Of a stretch of DNA of 64,000 nt, positions 28,742 through 37,611 are shown piece by piece (the first letter of the stretch is position 1; each line of letters begins with the position of its first letter). The notes beneath the pieces are model-generated. The model was not told the DNA's origin. It was given only the letters and a program-made list of their open reading frames with translations, and did no database searches. The DNA comes from JADJOY01 sp046331705 [NCBI: bacterium] (GTDB lineage: Bacteria > JADJOY01). Made by a program: the position numbers and the translations under genes. Where the stretch lies: contig JAXLQJ010000007.1 of NCBI GenBank assembly GCA_046331705.1, positions 161,433 to 225,432 on the forward strand, in the 5' to 3' direction.

Positions 28742-30055
28742 ATGCCGCCGCGATCCCCCGTCCTCGTGAGCGAAGCTGCCGCGGTGCGATCGCCCACTCG
28801 CCCCTGCCGGCGCGGCGTGGCCGGCGCGATCGCGCGCGCGAGCCTGGCGCTGCTCGTCGCGTGCGCGGCGGCGTGCAGCTCGGGTTCCGCCCAGCCGGCG
28901 AACGGGAACACCTGCGGCGGCCAACCGTCCGTGCGCGGCGAACCCCCGCTCGGGCTCGAGCGAGTCGCCACCGGCTTCCACGATCCCGTCGACTTCCACG
29001 CGCTGCCCGGCTCGCCCGACCTCACCGTCCTGCTGCAGCGCGGCGGCACCATCGCCTTGCTCGAGAACGGCGAGCCGCGAGCCGAGCCCTTCGGCGACCT
29101 GAGCGCGGCCATCACCCGCAACGCGGACTCCGGCCTCCTGGCGCTCGCCTTCCATCCACGTTTCCCCCGGGATCCGCGGGTCTTCGTTCGCTACTCCATC
29201 GACCACCCGTTGCAGACCGTGCTCGACGAGTTGCGCACGCTTCCCGGTGATCCGACGCGCCTCGACTCGAGCAGCGCGCGTCGCCTGGTGGCCATCGGCC
29301 GCGACACCCTCGGCCACGATGGCGGGAGCCTCGCATTCGGACCCGACGGGATGCTCTACCTCGGCGTCGGCGACGGTGGCCCCCTCGGCGATCCGGCGGG
29401 CAAGGCGCAGGATCCTCGGAAGCTATCCGGCAAGATCCTGCGCATCGACGTGGACCACGGCGACCCGTTCGGGATCCCCGCGGACAACCCATTCGTGGGC
29501 GTCGACGGCGCGCGTGCCGAGATCTGGGCACTGGGCCTGCGCAACCCGTGGCGCCTGAGCTTCGACCGCGCCACCGGTGATCTCTGGATCGCGGACGTGG
29601 GCGAGGATACTCGCGAGGAGATCGACCGAGTCGCGGCGGGCGATCCCGGGGGCCAGAACTTCGGCTGGAACCGCTTCGAGGGGACGCACTGCTTCGACGT
29701 CGAGGCGGGCTGCGACGCGACCGGCCTCGTGCCTCCCGTCCTCGAGTACGAGCATGTCGAGCCCGGCGGCGCGCCTCCGGGCGGGCCGTGCGCCGTGGTG
29801 GGGGGCTTCGCGTATCGCGGCTGCGCGATGCCCGACCTCGCGGGCACGTACTTCTACGGCGACTTCTGCGCCGGTTTCGTGCGCGGCTTCCGGCTCGGCG
29901 CGGACGGCGTCACCGACGAGCAGGATTTTTCGCCGATCTTTCGCGAGCAGGGGCTCGACTCGGTCGCGGCCTTCGGCGAGGACGCCCGCGGCGAGATCTA
30001 CGTCCTCGACTACGTCGACGGCGACGTCTTCCGAATCGTCCCCGTCCCGGACTGA
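28742..30055 (+). CDS. PQQ-type soluble glucose/aldose dehydrogenase-like lipoprotein
   Basis: This 437-residue beta-propeller resembles the Asd/YliI (GSDH) family of quinoprotein sugar dehydrogenases. It has a lipoprotein signal with LLVACAAAC, then GLERVATGFHDPVD, GLLALAFHPRFP, LGHDGGSLAFGPDGMLYLG, DPRKLSGKILRID, EIWALGLRNPWRLSFD and GQNFGWNRFEG. It likely sits in the periplasm, tethered to a membrane. It follows the FadL-like pair by 13 bases and ends the operon. The true substrate is unknown, since homologues include non-sugar enzymes. Confidence 0.85.
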   Translation: MPPRSPVLVSEAAAVRSPTRPCRRGVAGAIARASLALLVACAAACSSGSAQPANGNTCGGQPSVRGEPPLGLERVATGFHDPVDFHALPGSPDLTVLLQRGGTIALLENGEPRAEPFGDLSAAITRNADSGLLALAFHPRFPRDPRVFVRYSIDHPLQTVLDELRTLPGDPTRLDSSSARRLVAIGRDTLGHDGGSLAFGPDGMLYLGVGDGGPLGDPAGKAQDPRKLSGKILRIDVDHGDPFGIPADNPFVGVDGARAEIWALGLRNPWRLSFDRATGDLWIADVGEDTREEIDRVAAGDPGGQNFGWNRFEGTHCFDVEAGCDATGLVPPVLEYEHVEPGGAPPGGPCAVVGGFAYRGCAMPDLAGTYFYGDFCAGFVRGFRLGADGVTDEQDFSPIFREQGLDSVAAFGEDARGEIYVLDYVDGDVFRIVPVPD

Positions 30056-30066
30056 CGAGCCGCCCC

Positions 30067-30879
30067 TCAGCTCTTCTGGCGCGAGAAGAAGAGCCGCTTC
30101 GCGTTCGCGTACAGGAACTTCTCGATCACGCCGTCGCGCAGCTTGAGCTCGCGCGCCTCCGCCAAGCAGCGATCCATCGCCAGCACCGGATGGTCCGACG
30201 CGAAGAGGATCTTGTCCTGCCCGCGCGTGTTCATGAACTGGATCAGCTCGGGCGGGAAATACTTCGGCGCGTACGCCGAGGTCATCATGTGCAAGTTGGC
30301 GTACTTGAGCATCAGCCGGATCGCCACGTTCCACCACGGATCGGCGCCGTGCGCCATCACCAGCTTGAGCTCCGGGAAGAAGAGGCAAACCTCGTCGAGG
30401 TACATCGGGTCCTGGCATTTCCCCGGCGCGGGCGGTCCCGGAATGCCGGTGTTCACCGAGATCGGCAGATCGAGCTCGATGCATTTGGCATAGACCGGGT
30501 AGTAGACGCGGTCGTCGGGCGGCAGGTTGATCATGAAGGGCGTGACGCGCGCCAGCACGAGGTTCTCGTTGCGAGCGAGGCTCTCGAGCACGCGCACGGC
30601 GCGCATGCCCTGACGCGGATCGAGGTACACCGAGAGCCCGAAGCGATCGGGATGCTTGCGCGCGAAATCGAGCACCCGCTCCTCGAGGTTGTCGCCGACA
30701 CAGGTGATGACCGCCTTCTCGACGCCGATCCGATCCATCAGCTCGAGCGTCTCGGGGATCTCCCAGTTCTTGAACATCTGCTCGGCGCGCTTGAAGTAGT
30801 CCTCGGCGACGCGCACCAGGAAGTCGGGCTTGCCGAGGGCGCCCATGTTCACGTTGACGAAGGCATCGATCGCTTGCAT
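30067..30879 (-). CDS. Amidohydrolase-related (TIM-barrel) protein, HxH motif lost
   Basis: This 270-residue protein resembles amidohydrolase family 2 (ACMSD/resorcylate decarboxylase type) with a TIM-barrel pattern: EKAVITCVGDNLEE, PDRFGLSVYLDP, LVMAHGADPWWN and KILFASDHPVL, the last giving the terminal aspartate. The N-terminal metal motif, normally DxHxH, reads DAFVNVN, so both histidines are missing. Either the metal site differs or the reaction is metal-free. It starts at ATG 30879. The next gene on the strand is a steroid-type SDR whose stop is 165 bases upstream, so they may be separate transcripts. Confidence 0.8.
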   Translation of the reverse strand: MQAIDAFVNVNMGALGKPDFLVRVAEDYFKRAEQMFKNWEIPETLELMDRIGVEKAVITCVGDNLEERVLDFARKHPDRFGLSVYLDPRQGMRAVRVLESLARNENLVLARVTPFMINLPPDDRVYYPVYAKCIELDLPISVNTGIPGPPAPGKCQDPMYLDEVCLFFPELKLVMAHGADPWWNVAIRLMLKYANLHMMTSAYAPKYFPPELIQFMNTRGQDKILFASDHPVLAMDRCLAEARELKLRDGVIEKFLYANAKRLFFSRQKS

Positions 30880-31044
30880 CGGTGGGTCCTCTCTCTCAGG
30901 GATCGCCCCTCGGCGATCGGGTCTCGTGCTCGCAGTGACCGACGCGCGCTAGCTCGACCGCGCCGCGGTCCGACCGCGAGCGGCCTCGCCATCACCCGGA
31001 CGAGGCTGCGCCGCGGTCGTCGGTGAACGCCCGCTCATCCCGAC

Positions 31045-31947
31045 TCACGGACTGACGGGCTCGGCCGGCGCGGCTCCCGCCAGCAGCTCGTTCACGATTG
31101 GCCCGAGCTCACTGGGATTCCAACGCGCCTTCTTGTCGCGAGTCGGGCCACGCCGCCAGCCGTCGGCGAGCGTGATTCGGCCGCCCGAGACCTCGAAGAC
31201 ACGCCCGGTCACGCGCGCCGACTCGCTGCTCCCCAGCCACACGACCAGCGGCGACATGTTCTCGGGCGCCAGGAAGTCGAAGGCACCGTCCGGGATCTGG
31301 ACCTTCCCGAAGCCGATGCTCTCCGTCATGCGTGTCCGCGCCGTGGGTGCGATCGCGTTGACCGTGATTCCGTAGCGGGACAGTTCCTTCGCGGCGATCA
31401 CCGTGAAGGCGGCGATGCCCGCCTTCGCCGCGCCGTAATTGCTCTGCCCCGGATTGCCGAAGATCCCCGACACCGACGTGGTGTTCACGATCCGTGCGTC
31501 GACCTGCTCACCCGCCTTGGCGCGGTCGCGCCAGTGCTCGGCGGCGAAGTGCGCCGGGCCGAAGGTCCCCTTGAGGTGCACCCGGATGACGGCGTCCCAC
31601 TCCGACTCGGACATGTTGACCAGCATCCGATCCCGCAGGATGCCGGCATTGTTCACCAGCACGTCCACGCGGCCGAAGCGCTCCACGGTCGAGCGAATCA
31701 GATTCGCGGCGCCGTCCCAGCTCGCCACGTCGTCGCCGTTGACGACCGCCTCACCGCCCCCGGCGCGGATCCGCTCCACCACCTCGCCCGCGGGCCCCGC
31801 CGACGCTCCCGCGCCGTCCACCTCGGCACCCAGGTCGTTCACGACGACCTTGGCGCCCTCGGCGGCGAACATGAGCGCGTGCGCGCGACCGATCCCGCGG
31901 CCGGCACCGGTCACGATGACGACTCGCCCCTCGCAGATTCCCGGCAC
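31045..31947 (-). CDS. SDR of the HSD17B4 (multifunctional beta-oxidation) type
   Basis: This 300-residue short-chain dehydrogenase probably oxidises a 3-hydroxyacyl-CoA, for example in steroid side-chain breakdown. It has the cofactor loop TGAGRGIGRAHAL, VVVNDLG, LVNNAGILRD, the catalytic S...YxxxK (NTTSVSG, SNYGAAKAG) and the C-terminal LSPLVVWLGS-like LAPENMSPLVVWLGS. The start is GTG 31947 with GGGGGAGG upstream. It closely resembles mycobacterial Rv3502c-type enzymes (KstR-regulated) and its paralogue at 61958-62863 in this window. A KstR-like operator lies 35 bases upstream. Confidence 0.88.
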   Translation of the reverse strand: MPGICEGRVVIVTGAGRGIGRAHALMFAAEGAKVVVNDLGAEVDGAGASAGPAGEVVERIRAGGGEAVVNGDDVASWDGAANLIRSTVERFGRVDVLVNNAGILRDRMLVNMSESEWDAVIRVHLKGTFGPAHFAAEHWRDRAKAGEQVDARIVNTTSVSGIFGNPGQSNYGAAKAGIAAFTVIAAKELSRYGITVNAIAPTARTRMTESIGFGKVQIPDGAFDFLAPENMSPLVVWLGSSESARVTGRVFEVSGGRITLADGWRRGPTRDKKARWNPSELGPIVNELLAGAAPAEPVSP

Positions 31948-31981
31948 CCGAGCCTCCCCCGTTGGCAGCGCCGGGCGAGAC

Positions 31982-31995
31982 TAGAACACGTTTCA
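31982..31995. promoter_or_regulatory. KstR-like operator TAGAACACGTTTCA (site 1)
   Basis: The site matches TNNAACNNGTTNNA, the consensus known for the mycobacterial cholesterol repressor KstR. On the minus strand it falls between TTGTCG (-35, 32006-32001) and TAGTCT (-10, 31983-31978), spaced by 17 bases, ahead of the SDR at 31947. The flanks extend the identity with site 2 to 19 bases (GACTAGAACACGTTTCACT). Confidence 0.65.
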
Positions 31996-32053
31996 CTTCT
32001 CGACAAGGCAGCGCACGCGCGCGCCCCGCGCGCCCCACCCCCGGCGCCGCGAC

Positions 32054-32746
32054 TCAGGAATAGCGGTCGTCGCGCCAGGGGAGCGCGGTCATCGAATAGC
32101 CGCGCTGCTCCCAGAATCCCGGGCGATCCCCGGCCATGAGCTCGATCCGCTGGATCCACTTGGCGCCCTTCCACGCATAGAGCTGCGGCGTGATCATGCG
32201 CACGGGACCGCCGTGCTCGCGCCTGAGCGGCTCGCCGTCGGCGCGATGCACCAGCAGCACGTCGGGCTTGAGCGCTTCCGCCAGCGAGACGTTGGTCGAG
32301 TACCCGTCGTAGGCGTGGCACATGGCGTGGGTGGCGGTCTCGAGAGGCCGCGCCAGCGCGATCACGTCGGCGAAACGCACTCCCACCCAGGGCACGTCCA
32401 TGCGGGACCAGGTGGTGACGCAGTGGAAATCGCTCACGTCCTCGACCTGCTCGAGCGCCAGGAAGTCGTTCCACGAGAGCGTGACGGGCGCTTCCACGGC
32501 GCCATCGACCCGCAGCGCCCAGCGCTCGATCGGAATGGTTGGTTGCATGCCCAAGTCGAGCACGGGCCACTTCTCGACCGCGTGCTGGCCCACCGGCAGC
32601 TGCGGCATGCCGTGCCGGTTGAGCGGGCCGCTGCCGAGCGGACTCGGATCGGCGAGCGACGGGGTCGCCCGCATGTGCTCCTCGAAACGAGCGCGCAGCT
32701 TCATGCGCGCCGCCACGATCTTGTCGAGCTTGGGATCGTCGCTCAT
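32054..32746 (-). CDS. Sulfite oxidase-like molybdopterin oxidoreductase
   Basis: This 230-residue protein has the molybdopterin-binding fold of the sulfite oxidase/YedY family: PIERWALRVDGAVE, FHCVTTWSRMDVPWVGV with the Mo-ligand cysteine, HAYDGYSTNVSLAEAL and GGPVRMITPQLYAWKGAKW. There is no Tat signal, so it appears cytoplasmic, as in the small bacterial group of this family. The start at ATG 32746 has GAGGAG upstream. It sits in a minus-strand run with an enoyl-CoA hydratase. A role in lipid or steroid metabolism is unproven. Confidence 0.86.
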   Translation of the reverse strand: MSDDPKLDKIVAARMKLRARFEEHMRATPSLADPSPLGSGPLNRHGMPQLPVGQHAVEKWPVLDLGMQPTIPIERWALRVDGAVEAPVTLSWNDFLALEQVEDVSDFHCVTTWSRMDVPWVGVRFADVIALARPLETATHAMCHAYDGYSTNVSLAEALKPDVLLVHRADGEPLRREHGGPVRMITPQLYAWKGAKWIQRIELMAGDRPGFWEQRGYSMTALPWRDDRYS

Positions 32747-32793
32747 CGGCTCCTCGCTCGGCTGACGCGGGCGGCTGGCTGTGGCCGCCCGAG

Positions 32794-33576
32794 CTATCGT
32801 CCTCGGAAGCGCGGCGCGCGTTTCTCCAGGAAGGCGAGGACTCCCTCCTGATAATCCTCGCTGGCGAAGCACGCGGCCACCAACGCCTCCGCCTCGCCCT
32901 CGCTCAGGACGCCGCCCACGTGGCGGCGCACGGCGAGCCGCGCGTAGCGCAGCGCGAGCGGCGCGTTCTTGGCGATCTCGCCGACCCATTCCTCGGTGCG
33001 CGCGAGCAGCTCCTCGCCGGGAACGCAGCGCTGCACCAAGCCGAGTCGAAGGGCCTCGGGACCGTGCACGAACCGTCCCGAGAGCAGCAGATCCAGCGCC
33101 GTCGCCTCGCCGGCCACCGCCACCAGTCTTTCCACCGCGGCGTGGGGGTACGCGAGCCCGAGCTTGCCTGCGGGAATGCCGAGAAACGCGGTCTCCGCGG
33201 CGATGCGGAGGTCGCACGCGAACGCGATCAGGCAACCCCCGCCCAGGCACGGCCCGCCGATCATCGCGATCGACGGCACCGGCAGACGCTCGAGCACCCG
33301 GATGGTGTCCACCGCGCCCTGGTCGTAACGCCGGGCCAAGTCCGGATCGGAGCGAAGGTGCCGGAACTCGTTGATGTCCGCGCCGGCGATGAAGTTGCCG
33401 GCCGTGCCGGTGACGACCACCGCGCGCACACCGTCCTGCGCGGCGAGCCATTCGAGCCTGCCGGGGATCGCTTCCCAGAGCTCGCGCGTGAGCGCGCCAC
33501 GGCTCTCGGGGCGATCGAGGACCAGCCAGCCGATCGGCCCAGCCACACGCGTCCGAAGCGAATCGGTCACGCTCAT
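32794..33576 (-). CDS. Enoyl-CoA hydratase/isomerase (crotonase) family
   Basis: This 260-residue crotonase would hydrate an enoyl-CoA in beta-oxidation. It has the oxyanion loops FIAGADINEFR and GGPCLGGGCLIAFACD, with IAAETAFLGIPAGKLGLAYP. The start is ATG 33576 (MSVTDSL) with GGAAGGG upstream; a longer frame upstream lacks similarity. Its exact substrate is unknown. It is divergent from the flavin reductase gene, so the 176-base gap holds both promoters. Confidence 0.87.
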   Translation of the reverse strand: MSVTDSLRTRVAGPIGWLVLDRPESRGALTRELWEAIPGRLEWLAAQDGVRAVVVTGTAGNFIAGADINEFRHLRSDPDLARRYDQGAVDTIRVLERLPVPSIAMIGGPCLGGGCLIAFACDLRIAAETAFLGIPAGKLGLAYPHAAVERLVAVAGEATALDLLLSGRFVHGPEALRLGLVQRCVPGEELLARTEEWVGEIAKNAPLALRYARLAVRRHVGGVLSEGEAEALVAACFASEDYQEGVLAFLEKRAPRFRGR

Positions 33577-33752
33577 GGGATCCCTTCCGCGTCGCGATCG
33601 AGGAACGAGGTGCTTGGCGCGGCGGCACATTTAGCGCCGGCGATCGTGCGGGGCAATCGCGCGCGCGAGCGCCGCGGCACGTCTGTGAAACTCGTCGGCA
33701 CTCTGTCATCCTTCGGCGCCATACGCCGCGTCATCAGCGGGCCGAGGAGCTC

Positions 33753-34259
33753 ATGCCGGACACACCCACCATCGCCACCGACCAGTTCAAGGCCCTCATG
33801 TCGACCTTCGCCGCGGGCGTGACGGTCGTGACCACCATCGACGACGCCGGCCAGCTGTGGGGTCTCACCGCCACGGCGTTCTCGTCGGTATCCCTCGACC
33901 CACCGCTCTGCTTGGTGTGCATCGATCGGCGCACGGCGAGCCACGATCCGATCCTCGACGCCACGCGGTTCGCGGTCAGCATCCTCAGCGATCAGCAGCA
34001 AGACCTCTCCAACCGCTTCGCCAGTCGCCTGCCCGACAAGTTCGCGGGCGTCGCCTGGACCGCGGGCCCCGCCACCGGCAGCCCGGTTCTCGGCGACGCG
34101 CTGGCGTGGATGGATTGCAGTGTCGAGCACGCCCACGCGGGCGGCGATCACACGATCGTCGTGGGCCGCATCCACCACGCGTGGATCGGCGAAGGCAAGC
34201 CCTTGGTCTATTGGCGCGGTGCGTACGGCGACGTCACCTCGCGGCCGAAGGCGTGGTGA
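33753..34259 (+). CDS. Flavin reductase (FMN-binding split-barrel), HsaB-like
   Basis: This 168-residue flavin reductase feeds reduced flavin to a two-component monooxygenase. It has the split-barrel pattern FAAGVTVVTTID, GLTATAFSSVSLDPPL, VSILSDQQQDLSNRF and HTIVVGRIHHAWIG. HsaB of the steroid A/B-ring pathway and HpaC belong here. The steroid-gene neighbourhood favours HsaB-like work, but the oxygenase partner is not in the window. It is followed by an SDR after 34 bases. Confidence 0.85.
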   Translation: MPDTPTIATDQFKALMSTFAAGVTVVTTIDDAGQLWGLTATAFSSVSLDPPLCLVCIDRRTASHDPILDATRFAVSILSDQQQDLSNRFASRLPDKFAGVAWTAGPATGSPVLGDALAWMDCSVEHAHAGGDHTIVVGRIHHAWIGEGKPLVYWRGAYGDVTSRPKAW

Positions 34260-34293
34260 AGCCGTTGCCGCGCTCGCCGCGCGAGGTGGGTCG

Positions 34294-35058
34294 ATGACGG
34301 GTCGGGTATCGGGGAAGGTCGCGCTGATCACGGGTGCGGCGTCGGGGCTGGGCGCAGCAGCGGCGCGACGGCTCGCCGCCGAGGGCGCCCGGGTGATGCT
34401 CACCGACCTTCAGGACGAGCGCGGCACCGAGGTCGCCGCGGAGATCGGCGCTCACGCCCGCTATCGACACCTCGACGTCGCCTGCGAGGCGGACTGGAGC
34501 GCGGCCATCGCGGCGACGATCGACGCGTTCGGCAAGCTCGACGTCCTCGTCAACAACGCCGGCATCGGCCTGCTCGCGGACGTCGAGGCGACGTCGCTCG
34601 AGGACTGGAAGCGGGTCCACGCCGTGAACCTCGACGGCGTCTTCCTCGGCTGCAAGCACGCGCTGCCGGCGATGCGCGCCAGCGGCGGCGGCTCGATCGT
34701 GAACATCTCGTCGATCTCCGGCATCGTCGCCGGCCACAACCTCGCGGCCTACAACTCCAGCAAGGCCGCGGTCCGGCATCTCACCAAGTCGGTGGCGCTC
34801 CACGGCGCCCGCTCTCGGCCGCCGGTGCGCTGCAACTCGATCCATCCCACCTTCGTCGACACGCCCATCCTCGACGCCCTGCTCAGCGCCGCACCCGACC
34901 CCGCCGCGGCACGGCGCAAGCTCGCCGCCCAGATTCCGCTCGGCGCCATCGGCGAGCCCAACGACGTCGCCTGGGCGGTCGTCTACCTGGCGTCCGACGA
35001 GTCGAAGCTCATGACCGGCGCGGAGCTGGTTCTCGACGGCGGTCTCTCGGCGCAATAG
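34294..35058 (+). CDS. Short-chain dehydrogenase/reductase (hydroxysteroid dehydrogenase-like)
   Basis: This 254-residue SDR has ALITGAASGLGAAAARRL, VLVNNAGIGLLADVE, IVNISSISGIVAG, YNSSKAA (YxxxK) and the C-terminal MTGAELVLDGG. The HLDVACEADW segment is typical of the 3beta/20beta-hydroxysteroid dehydrogenase group. The start is ATG 34294 with GAGGTGGG upstream. It forms a pair with the flavin reductase. Confidence 0.87.
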   Translation: MTGRVSGKVALITGAASGLGAAAARRLAAEGARVMLTDLQDERGTEVAAEIGAHARYRHLDVACEADWSAAIAATIDAFGKLDVLVNNAGIGLLADVEATSLEDWKRVHAVNLDGVFLGCKHALPAMRASGGGSIVNISSISGIVAGHNLAAYNSSKAAVRHLTKSVALHGARSRPPVRCNSIHPTFVDTPILDALLSAAPDPAAARRKLAAQIPLGAIGEPNDVAWAVVYLASDESKLMTGAELVLDGGLSAQ

Positions 35059-35233
35059 CGCCGCGCGCGCCCAGCGCCACGCACCCCGCAGTCGTGCACT
35101 GCATGGGGCACGCGGTTTGTCCCCCGGCGCCAGCGCCGCGGAAACTGTGGCCCAGCGAGGCCACCGCTCCCGCCACGGTGGCGCCACGGAACCTATTGCT
35201 CAGCCAGCCCCGCTGGTGAGATAAGAGGGGACG

Positions 35234-36049
35234 ATGAAAATCACGATCATTCGGCCGCTCCTCTCGCTCTTGCTCGTCTGCCCACTGGTCTTCACTGGCG
35301 CTGCGCGTGCGTTCGAGGAAGTCCGTGGACCACTCGACTCGGATCCGAAGCTGCCGTCGATCCCCGACATCGGCGACATCCAGCTCTCGCCGGACGAGTG
35401 GACGGAGGTCCAGAAGGGCGAGATCGTCGTACAGATCCTGGAGCGCGGTGAGGAAGATCGTCAGGCCCGCGCGATCGGCTATCTGAAGCACAATCCCAGC
35501 CAGCTCTTCGACGTCGCCACGGATTCCACCTTGGCGGCGCGGCTGGTGCCCGAGGTCAAGAAGGTCGAGGTCCTCGAGCGCTCTTCGTCGCACAAGCGCT
35601 TCCACGGCGAGGCCGACTTCTCGTTCATGCTGCCGCGCTTCCAGTACACGATGCTCTCCGCCTACAACGACAGCCACACCGGTCAGGCGTGGACGCAAGT
35701 GAAAGGCGATCTCGACAAGAACGAAGGGAGCCATTCGTTCTTCTGGGACGCGCAGCGTCAGCAGACCCTGGCGGTCTTCACCTACGACATGGCGCTCAAG
35801 GGCATCTTGAGCATCGTGCCCGAGTACGTGGTGATCCGGATCGCGAGCCGCACCCTGCCCGACTTCCTGCGCAATCTCGACAACGTCATCGACTCGGTCT
35901 ACGCCGAGGACCCAGCCCGGGGAACGCGCGTGGCCTCGGAGTGGACCGGGCTCAAGCCCCGTCTCGAAGGCGGCCAGCTCGCGTCCCGCGCCTGGCAGGG
36001 GCCGATCGCCGTGGCCACCCGCGAGGCGCACCCTGCCGGCTCTCCGTAA
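35234..36049 (+). CDS. Secreted protein, probably SRPBCC/START-like fold
   Basis: This 271-residue protein has a signal peptide (LLSLLLVCPLVFTGAARAF) and then a region that reads like an SRPBCC lipid-binding domain: ARLVPEVKKVEVLERSSSH, a beta-rich middle (YNDSHTG..., FFWDAQRQQTLAVFTYDM), and the C-terminal helix PDFLRNLDNVIDSVY. It is not assigned to a named family. Periplasmic START-like proteins can carry hydrophobic ligands such as sterols. The start is ATG 35234 with GAGGGG upstream. A strong terminator follows. Confidence 0.75.
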   Translation: MKITIIRPLLSLLLVCPLVFTGAARAFEEVRGPLDSDPKLPSIPDIGDIQLSPDEWTEVQKGEIVVQILERGEEDRQARAIGYLKHNPSQLFDVATDSTLAARLVPEVKKVEVLERSSSHKRFHGEADFSFMLPRFQYTMLSAYNDSHTGQAWTQVKGDLDKNEGSHSFFWDAQRQQTLAVFTYDMALKGILSIVPEYVVIRIASRTLPDFLRNLDNVIDSVYAEDPARGTRVASEWTGLKPRLEGGQLASRAWQGPIAVATREAHPAGSP

Positions 36050-36070
36050 GTCCCGTCCCTCGGACGTACG

Positions 36071-36108
36071 ACGCCCCCGCTGGATCGAATCCAGCGGGGG
36101 CGTCTTGC
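36071..36108. terminator. 14-bp perfect hairpin terminator
   Basis: Arms 36071-36084 and 36090-36103 pair perfectly around TCGAA, followed by CTTGCTC. It lies between two convergent genes (35234-36049 and 36163-37395). Confidence 0.8.
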
Positions 36109-36162
36109 TCCCCGGGCGAGCAGCGGGTCGCGCCAGCCGTCACCGCCCGCCCGCGGCTCTGG

Positions 36163-37395
<1,233 letters not shown>

Positions 37396-37611
37396 GGGTT
37401 CTCCCTTCTCTCTCTCGCCGGGTCACCGCATTCTCGAAGTCGGTGCCCGGGCCTATTGGGGTGGATGCGCCGAACCATAGCAGACCGCGGAAGTGTTCGT
37501 GGAATCAGGCAATTTCGCGCATGACACGGTTGTACGAGCGACGGCCGAGCGTTACGCTGAAATCGATTTTCCGGCACGATCCGACAACGCATTCCGAAGG
37601 ACGCGTCTCTC

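Noticed and set aside
30976-31023. Long imperfect GC inverted repeat between the amidohydrolase and SDR genes
   Set aside because: Arms contain several mismatches and bulges, and there is no T-run; it could be a terminator but the case is weak.
37530-37558. TTGTAC-N17-TACGCT as a sucA promoter
   Set aside because: Only three of six consensus bases in each box; too weak to report as a feature.
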